Below, in pieces: positions 35,021 to 43,718 of a stretch of DNA of 64,000 nucleotides (the first letter of the stretch is position 1; each line of letters opens with the position of its first letter). Below the pieces are notes generated by a model that was not told the origin of the DNA, did no database searches, and worked only from the letters and a program-made list of their open reading frames with translations. Location of the stretch: positions 119,868 through 183,867 of the forward strand of contig KZ836105.1 of assembly GCA_003265685.1 (NCBI GenBank), in the 5' to 3' direction. This stretch comes from Piscinibacter caeni (GTDB taxonomy: Bacteria > Pseudomonadota > Gammaproteobacteria > Burkholderiales > Burkholderiaceae_C). Both the position numbers and the translations under genes were made by a program.

Positions 35021-35077
35021 CGGGGAGCCATCTCCCCGCAGGGGCAGGTGCGTCTCCGTCGCCCCACGGAGACCCCC
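35021..35077 (+). promoter_or_regulatory. Two-hairpin leader (radC-RNA-like) of the methylase-helicase gene
   Basis: Hairpin 1: CGGGGAG-CCAT-CTCCCCG (35021-35038), perfect 7 bp. Hairpin 2: GTCTCCG (35052-35058) pairs with CGGAGAC (35067-35073). The only ribosome site, GGAGA, lies inside the right arm of hairpin 2, five bases before the ATG at 35078, so folding should restrict initiation. Confidence 0.6.
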
Positions 35078-38000
35078 ATGACTCGCATCCCCGAGCCCTG
35101 TTCCTGGCTGCCCGGCTTCGAGCCGGAGCCTGCCGCGGCCTTCGCGCCGCCCATGCCTCCCGTCCCTCCCGATCCGCCGCTCGACGACGAGCCGGGCGAC
35201 GAGGAACACGAGCCTCGCCCGCCGCAACCCTTCTGGCGGCCGAGCGAGCCGCCGCCGCCCAGCGCCGAGCGGCGCCCCTGGCCCCAACTGCCTGCGGGCG
35301 GACTCGACATCCCGCGTGGCGCCGTCGTCAAGTTCGAGGCCAACCTGGCCGCGATCGAAACCTTGCGCGCGCTCGAAGCGTCATGCAGCGAGCCCGACGA
35401 GAACCAACGCGGCTCGCTGCTGAGCTACACCGGTTGGGGCGGCCTGCCCGCGAGCTTCAACCTCGAGGCGCCGGAACCGGCCTGGGCGCGTCGCGCAGCG
35501 CGACTGCGCGATGCGCTCGACGCCGATGACCACAGTTCGGCGCTCGCGTCGGTCAACAACAGCCACTACACCCCGGTCGCGGTGATCGCGGCGATGTGGC
35601 AGGCGGTTCAAGGCTTTGGCTTCGCCGGAGGCCGCGTGCTCGAACCGAGTGCCGGCATCGGCCACTTCCTCGGCGCGATGCCAGCGGCGCTGGCCGAGCA
35701 AAGCACGGTCACCGCCATCGAGATCGACCGGCTATCCGGCCGGATGCTGCGGGCGCTCTACGGCGCCAGCGGTGTGGACGTGCGCATCGGCGCGTTCGAG
35801 AAGACGCCGCTGGCCGACGCCTGGTACGACCTGGCGATCGGCAACGTGCCCTTCGGCGCCTACAAGGTGGCCGATTCGAGCAACCGGCCCTACGGCCGCT
35901 TCAGCATCCACAACTACTTCCTCGGTCGCGCGCTCGATGTGCTGCGGCCCGGCGGGCTGGCCTGTTTCATCACCAGCAGCCACACGATGGACAGCTGGGA
36001 CGACACCGCGCGGCGCTATCTCGCATCGCAGGCGGTGCTGCTGGGCGCGATCCGCCTGCCGCGCGGCACCTTCGCCGAGATTGCGTCGACCGACGTGCAG
36101 GCGGACATCCTGTTCCTGCGCAAGCGGGTACCGGGTGAGGCCGACGAGCAGCCCTGGTTGGGCCTGAGCGTGGTGCCCGAGTCGCTGCGCGATCCGCGCT
36201 GCGGCGAACGCTACCTGCAGGTCAACCAGTGGTACGCGGCGCGGCCCGAGTTCTGCATCGGCCGCATCCGCCAGGAAAGCAACGGCCACGAGCCGGTGCC
36301 GACCGCGGAGTTCCAAGGCGATCTGGCCGACGAGCTGCCGCGGCGAATCGATCTGCTGCCACGCGGCGTTTACGGCGCCGCCGCACCGGATGCCAGGCCG
36401 GCTCCGCGCCGCGCCAAGATCGCGGCAGGCGGGAGCCGGCCCGGAAGTCATCACCTCCACCACGGCCGCGTGCACCGCGTGGAAGAAGGCGAATTGGTGG
36501 ACATCCACGAGCGCCTGAACGCCACGCAACGCGCCCGCATCGCGGGCCTGTGTTCGATCCGCGACCATGCGCGGGCCTTGCTCGATCTGCAGTTGGCGGA
36601 CGCCGATGACAGCCGGCAGCGCCACGAGCGCGCCATGCTGAACGGCAGCTACGACCGCTACGTCGCGCGCTTCGGGTGCCTGTCGAACCGGGCCAACGCA
36701 CTTGCGTTCCGGCGCGACCCCGACTACCCGCTGCTGCTGTCGCTGGAGCACTACGACGAGGAAACCGAGACCGCCACCAAGGCGGCACTGTTCAGCCGGC
36801 GCACGCTGGCAAGGATCGTCGAGCCCGAAGCGGCCGCCGAGCCGGAGGAGGCGCTTGCCGCCTCGGTGCAGTGGCGCGGCCGGGTCGATTCGGCCTGGAT
36901 GGGCCAGCTGCTGTCAGCGCCGCCGCAAGCGGTGCTCGATGCCCTGGCCGAGCGCGGGCTGGTGTTCCTGGATCCCGCGGACGCGCAGTGGAAGACCGCC
37001 GACGAGTACCTGTCGGGCGAGGTCAAGGCCAAGCTCAGGCGGGCGCTGGCCGCCGGCCCGGAAGCCGCGCGTAACGTGCTGGCGCTGGAGCGGGTGCAGC
37101 CCGAGGACTTGCCGCCGGCAGCCATCGAGCCGCGCCTGGGCGCGGTGTGGATCCCCGCCGGCGACGTGGAGGACTTCATCCGGCAGGTGCTGGAACAGAA
37201 GGACTGCGAGGTGGGCTACTCGGCGAAGGCCGGAGCCTGGTCGGTGCGCTACCCCGAGTGGAGCGCGCGCCAGAACGTCAAGGTGACGCAGGAGTTCGGC
37301 ACCTCGCGGCTGAATGCCATCGAGCTGGTGCAGTGCGCGCTGAACGTGCAGGTGCCGACGGTCCGGGACCCGGACCCGGAGAGCGACCGCATGATCGTCA
37401 ACCCCGACGAGACTCTGGCGGCGCGGGAGAAGCTGGCGCTGATCAAGGAGCATTTCGCGGCCTGGGCCTTCGACGAAGCCGAGCGCCGCGAGCGGCTGTG
37501 CCGGACCTACAACGATCTGTTCAACGCCACCCGGCCGCGGCAGTTCGATGGTTCGCACCTGAAGCTGCCGGGGTTCTCGCGCTGCTACGCGCTGCACCCG
37601 CACCAGCGGGACGCCGTGTGGCGTGTCGTGCAGTCCGGCAACACCGGGCTGTTCCACGTCGTCGGCGCCGGCAAGACCGCGGTCTGCGCGATCGCCGGCA
37701 TGGAGCTGCGGCGCCTCGGCTTCGCAGCCAAGCCCTGCCATGTGGTGCCGAACCACATGCTGGCGCAGTACACGGCCGAGTTCGTCCGGCTGTACCCCAA
37801 CGCCGCCGTACTGATGGCGGGCAAGGAAGACCTGGAGGGCGACCGCCGGCGCGAGCTGGTGTCGCGCATCGCCACGGGCGACTGGGACGCGGTGGTCATC
37901 ACGCACTCGAGCTTCGAGCGCATCCGGATGTCACCGGCTTTCACACAAACCTTCATCAAGGAACTCATCATGGAAATCGAGATGGCAGTGCGCGCCGAGC

Positions 38001-40045
38001 GGCGCAACGACCGGGGCAACCGGATCGTCAAGCAGCTCGAAGCGATGAAGAAGAACTGGACCGTGCGGCTGGAGAAGCTGCTGGCCGACGCGAAGAAGGA
38101 CGATCTGCTGAGCTGGGAACAGCTCGGCATCGACACGCTCTTCGTCGACGAGGCCCACCTGTTCAAGAACCTGTACCGGTTCACGAAGATGACGCGCGTC
38201 GCCGGCCTGCCGCTGGCGAACTCGGAGCGGGCCTTCGACCTGTTCCTGAAGACGCGCTACACGATGCGCCTGCACGGCGGCGCGCAGCGCGGGGTGGTCT
38301 TCGCCACCGCCACGCCGGTGGCCAACACGATGGCCGAGGTGCACACGATGATGCGCTACCTGCAGCCGCGCAGGCTGGAAGCGCTCGGGCTGCAGCAGTT
38401 CGACGCCTGGGCGGCCACCTTCGGCGAGAGCGTCACGGCGCTGGAGATCGCGCCCGACGGCAGCGGCTACCGCATGAACACGCGGTTCGCGCGCTTCATC
38501 AACGTGCCCGAGCTGATGGCGGTGTTCGGCGAGGTGGCCGACATCCGCACTGCGGAGATGCTCAAGCTGCCGGTGCCGGCGCTGCGTGGCGGCAAGCCGC
38601 GCATCGTGGCCTGCCCGGCGAGTAGCGCGCTGAAGGCCTACGTGCGCACGCTGGTTGGACGGGCGGAAGCGATCCGCATGGGCCGCGTCAAACCGCAGGA
38701 AGACAACATGCTCGCGGTGACCACCGACGGCCGCAAGGCCGCACTGGACTTCCGGCTGGTGGCGCCGGGCGCGCGCTTCGACGCGCAGGGCAAGGTGGCG
38801 GCCTGTGTTCGCGAAGTGCTCGCGGTGCGGCAACGCACCGAGGCTTTCCGCGGCGCGCAGCTCGTCTTCTGCGACCTGTCGTCACCGAAGGAGGGCAAAG
38901 CCTTCAGCGTCTACGACGACCTGAAGCAACGCTTGATCGACGCCGGGGTGCCGGCGACGGAGATCGCGTTCGTGCACGACGCCGAAACCGACGCGCAGAA
39001 GGCCACGCTGTTCAAGGCCGTGCGCGAAGGCCGGGTGCGGGTGCTTCTCGGATCGACGGCCAAAATGGGCATCGGCACCAACGTGCAGACCCGGCTGGCG
39101 GCGCTGCACCACCTGGACGCCCCATGGCGTCCCTGCGACGTGGAACAGCGCGAAGGGCGCATCCTGCGCCAGGGCAACGAGTGCGGGGACGTGGAGATCT
39201 TCCGCTACGTCACCGAAGGCAGCTTCGACAGCTACATGTGGCAGGCCTTGGAGACCAAGGCACGTTTCATCGCCCAGGTGATGAGCGGCGACAAGGGGCT
39301 GCGTTCGATCGAGGACGTGGAACTGGCCGCGTTGTCGTACGCCGAAGTGAAGGCGCTCGCCTCGGGCAACCCGCTCGTGATCGAGAAGGCCGGCGTGGAC
39401 GCCGAGGTGGCCAAGCTGTCGACGCTGTTCTCGGTGTGGCGCAACCAGCGCTATGCCAACGAGAGCGAGGTGGCGCGGCTGCCGATGCTGATCGAGTCGC
39501 TGGAGCGCAAGCTGGCGTTACTGGAGCAGGACTGCGAGCGTGCGGAGCCGGCATCCGCCGGAGACATCCGCGTCGAGCTGGTGGGCCAGGTGCTGGTCGG
39601 CTCGGAGGCGGTCGGCGAAGGCTTGCGGCAGCTGGTGCGTGCGGCAAAGGCCGCGCAAGGCAGCGTCGAGCAGCGCGTCGGCCGGTTCGCCGGCTTCAAC
39701 CTCGGGCTGCGCGCCAGCCGCGACGACGGCGTTCCCGGCCTGTACCTCGAAGGGCACTGCCGGTACGACGCCGAGGTGTACCAGACGGCCCAGGGCCTGG
39801 TGGCGGCGCTGCTCGCAGCGCTGGCGTCGGTGCCGAAGGAGCGCGACGCGGCGTGCCAGCAACTGGCCGTGCGAGGCAAGCGCCTGGCCGATCTGAGGAT
39901 CGAGCTCGAACGCCCGTTCGAGCATGAGGCTCGCCTGGCGGACCTCCTCGCGCGGCAGCGCCGTCTGCAGCGCCAACTCGACCTCGACCAGGACTCGGCG
40001 GGCGCCAGCCGCATGGATGCCGAGGATTCGAAGCTCGCCGCCTGA
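35078..40045 (+). CDS. Giant N6-adenine methylase-SNF2-like helicase (N12-class, DarB-like)
   Basis: 1655 residues. A Pro-rich N terminus is followed by an adenine methylase: AdoMet motif VLEPSAGIGHF from 187 and catalytic N256-V-P-F-G in place of NPPY. The helicase half has Walker A V-G-A-G-K866-T, D1024-E-A-H box, FATATPVANTM and C-terminal motif VI DVEQREGRILRQGN after 1331, then a coiled-coil tail. ATG at 35078 follows the leader; an in-frame ATG ten codons upstream lies within the leader. Such proteins occur on ICEs and in phage P1 (DarB), where they protect incoming DNA from restriction; that role is inferred. Confidence 0.92.
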   Translation: MTRIPEPCSWLPGFEPEPAAAFAPPMPPVPPDPPLDDEPGDEEHEPRPPQPFWRPSEPPPPSAERRPWPQLPAGGLDIPRGAVVKFEANLAAIETLRALEASCSEPDENQRGSLLSYTGWGGLPASFNLEAPEPAWARRAARLRDALDADDHSSALASVNNSHYTPVAVIAAMWQAVQGFGFAGGRVLEPSAGIGHFLGAMPAALAEQSTVTAIEIDRLSGRMLRALYGASGVDVRIGAFEKTPLADAWYDLAIGNVPFGAYKVADSSNRPYGRFSIHNYFLGRALDVLRPGGLACFITSSHTMDSWDDTARRYLASQAVLLGAIRLPRGTFAEIASTDVQADILFLRKRVPGEADEQPWLGLSVVPESLRDPRCGERYLQVNQWYAARPEFCIGRIRQESNGHEPVPTAEFQGDLADELPRRIDLLPRGVYGAAAPDARPAPRRAKIAAGGSRPGSHHLHHGRVHRVEEGELVDIHERLNATQRARIAGLCSIRDHARALLDLQLADADDSRQRHERAMLNGSYDRYVARFGCLSNRANALAFRRDPDYPLLLSLEHYDEETETATKAALFSRRTLARIVEPEAAAEPEEALAASVQWRGRVDSAWMGQLLSAPPQAVLDALAERGLVFLDPADAQWKTADEYLSGEVKAKLRRALAAGPEAARNVLALERVQPEDLPPAAIEPRLGAVWIPAGDVEDFIRQVLEQKDCEVGYSAKAGAWSVRYPEWSARQNVKVTQEFGTSRLNAIELVQCALNVQVPTVRDPDPESDRMIVNPDETLAAREKLALIKEHFAAWAFDEAERRERLCRTYNDLFNATRPRQFDGSHLKLPGFSRCYALHPHQRDAVWRVVQSGNTGLFHVVGAGKTAVCAIAGMELRRLGFAAKPCHVVPNHMLAQYTAEFVRLYPNAAVLMAGKEDLEGDRRRELVSRIATGDWDAVVITHSSFERIRMSPAFTQTFIKELIMEIEMAVRAERRNDRGNRIVKQLEAMKKNWTVRLEKLLADAKKDDLLSWEQLGIDTLFVDEAHLFKNLYRFTKMTRVAGLPLANSERAFDLFLKTRYTMRLHGGAQRGVVFATATPVANTMAEVHTMMRYLQPRRLEALGLQQFDAWAATFGESVTALEIAPDGSGYRMNTRFARFINVPELMAVFGEVADIRTAEMLKLPVPALRGGKPRIVACPASSALKAYVRTLVGRAEAIRMGRVKPQEDNMLAVTTDGRKAALDFRLVAPGARFDAQGKVAACVREVLAVRQRTEAFRGAQLVFCDLSSPKEGKAFSVYDDLKQRLIDAGVPATEIAFVHDAETDAQKATLFKAVREGRVRVLLGSTAKMGIGTNVQTRLAALHHLDAPWRPCDVEQREGRILRQGNECGDVEIFRYVTEGSFDSYMWQALETKARFIAQVMSGDKGLRSIEDVELAALSYAEVKALASGNPLVIEKAGVDAEVAKLSTLFSVWRNQRYANESEVARLPMLIESLERKLALLEQDCERAEPASAGDIRVELVGQVLVGSEAVGEGLRQLVRAAKAAQGSVEQRVGRFAGFNLGLRASRDDGVPGLYLEGHCRYDAEVYQTAQGLVAALLAALASVPKERDAACQQLAVRGKRLADLRIELERPFEHEARLADLLARQRRLQRQLDLDQDSAGASRMDAEDSKLAA

Positions 40046-40056
40046 CAGCGGCTTTG

Positions 40057-40090
40057 GACCCTCCCCGCTACGGCGGGGAGGGTCTCTCCT
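40057..40090 (+). terminator. Strong hairpin after the methylase-helicase
   Basis: GACCCTCCCCGC-TACG-GCGGGGAGGGTC (40057-40084), a perfect 12-bp stem with a tetraloop, 12 bases after the stop codon and followed by TCTCCT. It can also end transcription from the convergent merR. Confidence 0.75.
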
Positions 40091-40132
40091 CACATCGGCG
40101 TGGCCCTCGCCGAGCGCCGACTGAACGACAGG

Positions 40133-40531
40133 TCAGTCCGCCACCAGCGCGTGAATGATGGGGCAGCAGCTCTTGCTGTCGGGCGCATCGCACTGGCGCA
40201 CCAGCTTGGCGAGCGCCTTGCGCATGGCCTTGAGGTCGGCCAGCTTGCTGTCGATGACTTGCAGCTTGCGGTCCGCCAGCTCTCGCGTTTCTGCGCAGGC
40301 GCGCGCCTCTTCGAGCCGCAGCAGGCCTGCAATCTCCTCGAGCGTGAAACCGAGCACCTGCGCGCGCTTGATGAAGCGTACGTGCTTGGTGAGTTCGGTC
40401 GGGTAGCGGCGCTGCCCGTTGAGCGGCCTTTCCGGCTCCGCGAGCAAGCCACGCCGCTGGTAGTAGCGGATCGTCTCCACGTTGACACCAGCCTCGGCGG
40501 CCAGCCGCCCGATCGTCAGTTCAGACGTCAC
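40133..40531 (-). CDS. merR: MerR, mercury-responsive regulator
   Basis: 132 residues, slightly shorter than Tn501 MerR. N-terminal winged helix (TIGRLAAEAGVNVETIRYYQRRGLL) and dimerisation helix. The three Hg-binding cysteines are present in the expected context: one in EEARACAETREL and two in RQCDAPDSKSCCPII. The start is GTG at 40531 with AAGGGG nearby. It is divergent from merT and should both repress and, with Hg(II), untwist the promoter at 40542-40573. Confidence 0.92.
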   Translation of the reverse strand: MTSELTIGRLAAEAGVNVETIRYYQRRGLLAEPERPLNGQRRYPTELTKHVRFIKRAQVLGFTLEEIAGLLRLEEARACAETRELADRKLQVIDSKLADLKAMRKALAKLVRQCDAPDSKSCCPIIHALVAD

Positions 40532-40541
40532 GTCGTACCCC

Positions 40542-40573
40542 TTGACTCCGTACCATGGTACGGACTCTAGACT
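40542..40573 (+). promoter_or_regulatory. MerR-type promoter/operator of merTP
   Basis: TTGACT (40542-40547), a 20-base spacer and TAGACT (40568-40573). The spacer holds a perfect 16-bp palindrome, CCGTACCATGGTACGG (40548-40563), closely similar to the classic mer operator. The over-long spacer is the hallmark of MerR-activated promoters. Confidence 0.85.
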
Positions 40574-40603
40574 GCGTTCGTCGTCATGGGTTCGGAGGTC
40601 GCG

Positions 40604-40951
40604 GTGGCATCGCTCAACGTCAAGGGTTCGCTCGTTGCGGAAGCGTTGGCAGCCATCGGGGCGTCGATCTGCTGCGTCGGGCCACTCGTGCTGCTGTTGA
40701 TGGGCATCGGCGGGGCCTGGGCGGCCAACCTGGCGGCCCTGGAACCGATGCGCCCGTTCTTCATCGGCGCGACCCTGCTCTTCGTCGCGCTCGCCTTCCG
40801 CCGCCTCTACCTCGTGCCCCAGGTCTGCGAGCCCGGCGCACCCTGCACCGATCCGCGGATCGTCAGGCGACAACGACTGATGTTCTGGGTCGTCGTTGTC
40901 GCCCTGGCCAGCTTGCTCGCGGTGCCATGGATGGCGCCACTCTTCTACTGA
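40604..40951 (+). CDS. merT: MerT mercuric ion transport protein
   Basis: 115 residues, three membrane helices. The Hg-binding pair in helix 1 is S-I-C-C-V-G-P; a second Cys pair is in the cytoplasmic loop QVCEPGAPC. It ends WMAPLFY like other MerT. GTG at 40604 is preferred: GGAGG lies five bases upstream and the length matches the family (116), whereas ATG at 40586 would be almost at the transcription start without a ribosome site. It accepts Hg(II) from MerP and moves it inwards. No merA is found in the window. Confidence 0.92.
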   Translation: MASLNVKGSLVAEALAAIGASICCVGPLVLLLMGIGGAWAANLAALEPMRPFFIGATLLFVALAFRRLYLVPQVCEPGAPCTDPRIVRRQRLMFWVVVVALASLLAVPWMAPLFY

Positions 40952-40963
40952 AGGAACCCCACG

Positions 40964-41242
40964 ATGCGCAAGATCCTCGCCGCGACCCTCGCTCTCGTCA
41001 TTCCGGTCGCGGTGCTGGCCGGCGGTGAGCAGACAGCCATCCTCGACGTGCAGAACATGACCTGCAGCGTGTGCCCGATCACGGTCAAGAAGTCGCTGCA
41101 GAAGGTACCCGGCGTCACCGATGCCAAGATCGACTTCGAGCGCAAGACCGCGACGGTCCGGTTCGAGGCCGGCAAGGCCGACGTGGCGGCGCTGGTGAAG
41201 GCGACCACCGAAGCCGGCTTTCCGTCGACACCCCGCAAGTAG
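40964..41242 (+). CDS. merP: MerP periplasmic mercury-binding protein
   Basis: 92 residues with signal peptide MRKILAATLALVIPVAVLA and a heavy-metal-associated domain. The binding motif N-M-T-C-S-V-C-P matches MerP's GMTCAAC. It collects Hg(II) in the periplasm and hands it to MerT. AAGGAA precedes the ATG, 12 bases after merT. Confidence 0.94.
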   Translation: MRKILAATLALVIPVAVLAGGEQTAILDVQNMTCSVCPITVKKSLQKVPGVTDAKIDFERKTATVRFEAGKADVAALVKATTEAGFPSTPRK

Positions 41243-41246
41243 GCGC

Positions 41247-41459
41247 ATGGCCACCATCGTCGTCGAGTCCGCGCTGACGTGCCCGCAGTGCGGCCACGTT
41301 GCGCACGAGACCATGCCGGTCGACGCCTGCCAGTTCTTCTACCAATGCGTGGCCTGCAAGACGCTGCTGAAGCCACGGCCGGGCGACTGCTGCGTGTTCT
41401 GCTCCTACGGCTCGGTGAAGTGTCCCCCGGTCCAGGCAAGCAGGTCGTGCTGCGGTTGA
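41247..41459 (+). CDS. GDCCVxC-domain protein
   Basis: 70 residues with ten cysteines: CPQCGH, CQFFYQCVACK, GDCCVFCSYGSVKC and a final CCG. This family (some members selenoproteins) is commonly found next to mercury and thiol-metal genes. No stop-codon readthrough is needed here; the GDCC positions are all Cys. Four bases after merP. A cytosolic metal or thiol carrier is likely, function unproven. Confidence 0.85.
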   Translation: MATIVVESALTCPQCGHVAHETMPVDACQFFYQCVACKTLLKPRPGDCCVFCSYGSVKCPPVQASRSCCG

Positions 41460-41492
41460 CCCGCGGCGGATGCGCCCCGGCAGAATGGGGCG

Positions 41493-41813
41493 ATGAAGAC
41501 ACTCCTGCTGTTCGTCGTCACGGCCTTGGCCGAGATCGTGGGCTGCTATCTGCCCTACCTGTGGTTGAAGCAGGGTCGCTCGGTCTGGCTATTGGTGCCT
41601 GCCGCCTTGAGCCTGGCGCTCTTTGCCTGGCTGCTGACCCTGCATGCCACCGCCGCCGGGCGCGTCTTCGCGGCCTACGGTAGCGTCTACGTCGGGGTGG
41701 CACTTGCGTGGCTGTGGGCCGTTGACCAGGTGCGCCCGACACCGTGGGACATGGCAGGCGTCGGGGTGGCCCTTCTCGGCATGGGCATCATCATGTTTCA
41801 GCCGGTGCGCTAG
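41493..41813 (+). CDS. YnfA family (UPF0060) small membrane protein
   Basis: 106 residues, four predicted membrane helices of the small multidrug resistance fold. Family signatures [14 protein letters not shown] and [20 protein letters not shown] are clear. It lies 33 bases after the GDCCVxC gene and converges with a second merR-like gene, the stops being 7 bases apart. Efflux of toxic compounds is the usual suggestion. Confidence 0.92.
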   Translation: MKTLLLFVVTALAEIVGCYLPYLWLKQGRSVWLLVPAALSLALFAWLLTLHATAAGRVFAAYGSVYVGVALAWLWAVDQVRPTPWDMAGVGVALLGMGIIMFQPVR

Positions 41814-41820
41814 CGTCGAC

Positions 41821-42279
41821 TCAGCCGCAGCAGTTAGCTGCAACGGCGGAACGCGCCGAGCCAAGATCCCTGAGGATCGTGCAACGCGCGGCCGGACCGC
41901 CGGCGCACATCTCGGAGCAGGACTTCGCGAAGCGCGCCAGGCTGCGCTCCAGCGCGCGCAGTTCGGCGAGTTTGGCCCGCACGGTCTTCAGGTGTGCCTG
42001 TGCGATGTCCAGTGTCTCGAAGCAGTCGCGCTGTTCGCTGGCAGCCAGCGACACCAGTTCGCGGACCTGCTCGATCGGAAAGCCGAAGTCCCGGCAATGC
42101 CGGACGAAGGTGAGTAAGTCCACGGCGCTAGCGTCGTACACGCGGTGGCCACTGTCGCGGCGCCTCGCCGGCGGGATGAGACCGATCTCTTCGTAGTAGC
42201 GGATCGTCGGCACGCTGCAGCCGCTGCGATCGGCCAGCGCACCGATCGTCAGTGCCGCTTCGGTCTGCGGGGTTTTCAT
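41821..42279 (-). CDS. MerR-family metal regulator
   Basis: 152 residues. Winged helix LTIGALADRSGCSVPTIRYYEEIGLI, dimerisation helix, and a Cys-rich tail: C in RDCFETL, then K-S-C-S-E-M-C-A-G-G-P-A-A-R-C, resembling the metal loop of ZntR/CadR/PbrR types. ATG at 42279 chosen (GAGG upstream). Divergent from the small CC membrane protein, over a 19-base-spacer promoter at 42290-42320. Inducing metal unknown. Confidence 0.85.
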   Translation of the reverse strand: MKTPQTEAALTIGALADRSGCSVPTIRYYEEIGLIPPARRRDSGHRVYDASAVDLLTFVRHCRDFGFPIEQVRELVSLAASEQRDCFETLDIAQAHLKTVRAKLAELRALERSLARFAKSCSEMCAGGPAARCTILRDLGSARSAVAANCCG

Positions 42280-42289
42280 GGAAGGCCTC

Positions 42290-42320
42290 TTGCATCTCAA
42301 GTAACTTGAGGTTCTACAGT
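42290..42320 (+). promoter_or_regulatory. MerR-type promoter for the 42363 unit
   Basis: TTGCAT (42290-42295), 19-base spacer, TACAGT (42315-42320). The spacer begins with CTCAAGT-A-ACTTGAG (42296-42310), a perfect 7-bp inverted repeat. Long spacer plus central dyad indicate control by the divergent MerR-like protein. Confidence 0.8.
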
Positions 42321-42362
42321 GAGTGTATCGGGGTGCCGCGCCTCGCTACCCATGAGGACACG

Positions 42363-42653
42363 ATGAAGAAAGTCTGGGCCGTATTCGGTGTCGCTGCCGC
42401 CTGCGCCGCTTGCTGTGCCATTCCCCTTGCGCTGCCCCTGCTGGCGGGGCTCACTGCATCCGGGCTTGGCCTGGCCGCACTGGGCTGGCAGGCTGCTGCC
42501 GCCGTGCTCATCGCCACAGCGGCACTGGGGATCGCCATCGTTCTTCACAACCGACGGCGAGCCCGTGCCAGCGAGGCCGCGGCAGCATCGGCTGCCGCTT
42601 GCGGCTGTCCGCCATCCTCCTGCGCCGGTGGCGGCGCGAGGGCTTCGTCGTGA
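42363..42653 (+). CDS. Small membrane metal transporter-like protein (MerT/MerF-like)
   Basis: 96 residues, two membrane helices. Helix 1 contains A-C-A-A-C-C-A-I-P, analogous to the Cys pair in MerT, MerC and MerF. After the second helix comes an Ala-rich tail with C-G-C-P-P-S-S-C, a likely cytosolic thiol site. Controlled by the divergent MerR-type regulator; its stop overlaps the next gene's GTG. Import or sensing of a soft metal is inferred. Confidence 0.72.
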   Translation: MKKVWAVFGVAAACAACCAIPLALPLLAGLTASGLGLAALGWQAAAAVLIATAALGIAIVLHNRRRARASEAAAASAAACGCPPSSCAGGGARASS

Positions 42654-43033
42654 ACGACCGGCACGCTGATGTCGGCGTGCCGATCGCCTGCACGCTGGAG
42701 GCACGGGAGCTGAGGTCCCGCTGCGCCGAGATCAGCGAACTGGCCGACCACGCGTTGCTGCACCATGAACAGGGAGGCCGCACGCTGCACCTTCGCTATG
42801 GCCTCGGTGCCGCGGCGCAACTCGAGCGGCTCGTGGCGCAGGAACAGCAGTGCTGCGCGTTCCTGCAGTTCGACATGCACCGGACGCCCGACGCGGTGCA
42901 TCTCGACATCACCGCGCCGGCCGAAGCCGGCGAGTTCGTACCGCTGCTCTACGCGCACTTCGTCGGGCAGGCGGCGCGGCTCGATTGCGCCTGTGGTCCA
43001 TCCGGCGGTTGCAGCAGCGGCGGCCGCCGATGA
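42650..43033 (+). CDS. Thiol-rich soluble protein with QEQQCCAF motif
   Basis: 127 residues, no membrane segment. V-A-Q-E-Q-Q-C-C-A-F-L-Q-F-D in the middle and C-A-C-G-P-S-G-G-C near the end provide vicinal thiols; additional His residues lie at 40-46. GTG start overlaps the previous stop. I do not recognise a named family. Linkage to a MerR-regulated CC membrane protein suggests that it receives or buffers the same metal in the cytosol. Confidence 0.68.
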   Translation: MNDRHADVGVPIACTLEARELRSRCAEISELADHALLHHEQGGRTLHLRYGLGAAAQLERLVAQEQQCCAFLQFDMHRTPDAVHLDITAPAEAGEFVPLLYAHFVGQAARLDCACGPSGGCSSGGRR

Positions 43034-43657
43034 TGCGCACGCCAGCGCTCTTCGCTCAACGCTGCGCGAAGGGCGCGCGACAGAAGGGCTGACCGTGCTG
43101 CGTGTCTTCAAGCGACGGCCATGTCGGCAAACGAACGCGAGTACTCGCCGGGCTTGACCATCGATTCCGTCGTCGCTGACGAGGTCGACCGACTCCGCCA
43201 CGTCACAGGACCGACGAAGGCTCACATTTGCGCGTGGCGGTCATCGACGCCCGCACGAGCACCCTTGCCTCGGCGAAGCCTCCGGTCAACACTGACCGCG
43301 CTACCTGTGGGCATCGTGCCTGCAAAGCCTTCACCGAAGCCTCGGCTGCGCTGAAGTCCAGCCTCGCTGGCGTTGCGGTCGTTACCCGCCCTCGAGCGCC
43401 AGGCCTTGCCTGGTCAGGCCGCTCCATGCGGCCCGTCAACGGCTCCCGCCAACATGTGGGCGCCGGAGTGGATGAAGCCGCCGACGTGCGTGCTTCACCA
43501 GCGCCGACATGCGCTGCGCAAGCAGCGTGATGCCCGGCACCGAGCAAGGCCCCGATCGAAAGACCGCGGGCCTTCCTTTCATGGCGAACCACACCTCTCA
43601 CGGGGCCGTGGCTTGCCATCCAGTCGCTTCGACCCACCCGGGCCGAAGCATCCCAGA
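43034..43657. other. Gene-free region with protein-like minus-strand frame
   Basis: No gene is called. On the minus strand between about 43420 and 43229 an open frame translates to a Gly/Arg-rich peptide (…AGNDRNASEAG…) that I believe recurs in mobile elements, without a start codon near its beginning. The 22-base segment 43369-43390 reappears with four mismatches at 45115-45136. It may be a conserved noncoding element. Confidence 0.35.
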
Positions 43658-43718
43658 CGGGGAACCATGTTCCCCGACGGGAGCGGCGTTCCCCTTCGCT
43701 TCACGAAGGAGAACTGCC
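43658..43718 (+). promoter_or_regulatory. Two-hairpin leader (radC-RNA-like) of the 42-aa ORF
   Basis: Hairpin 1: CGGGGAAC-CAT-GTTCCCCG (43658-43676), perfect 8 bp. Hairpin 2: GTTCCCCTTCG (43688-43698) pairs with CGAAGGAGAAC (43704-43714), ten pairs and one C.A mismatch. The ribosome site AAGGAGAA is wholly in the right arm, four bases before the ATG at 43719. Confidence 0.65.

Noticed and set aside
43203..43637. 144-codon minus-strand frame as a protein gene
   Set aside because: No ribosome site and low-complexity composition; the protein-like segment in the neighbouring frame has no start. Treated as a possible noncoding element.
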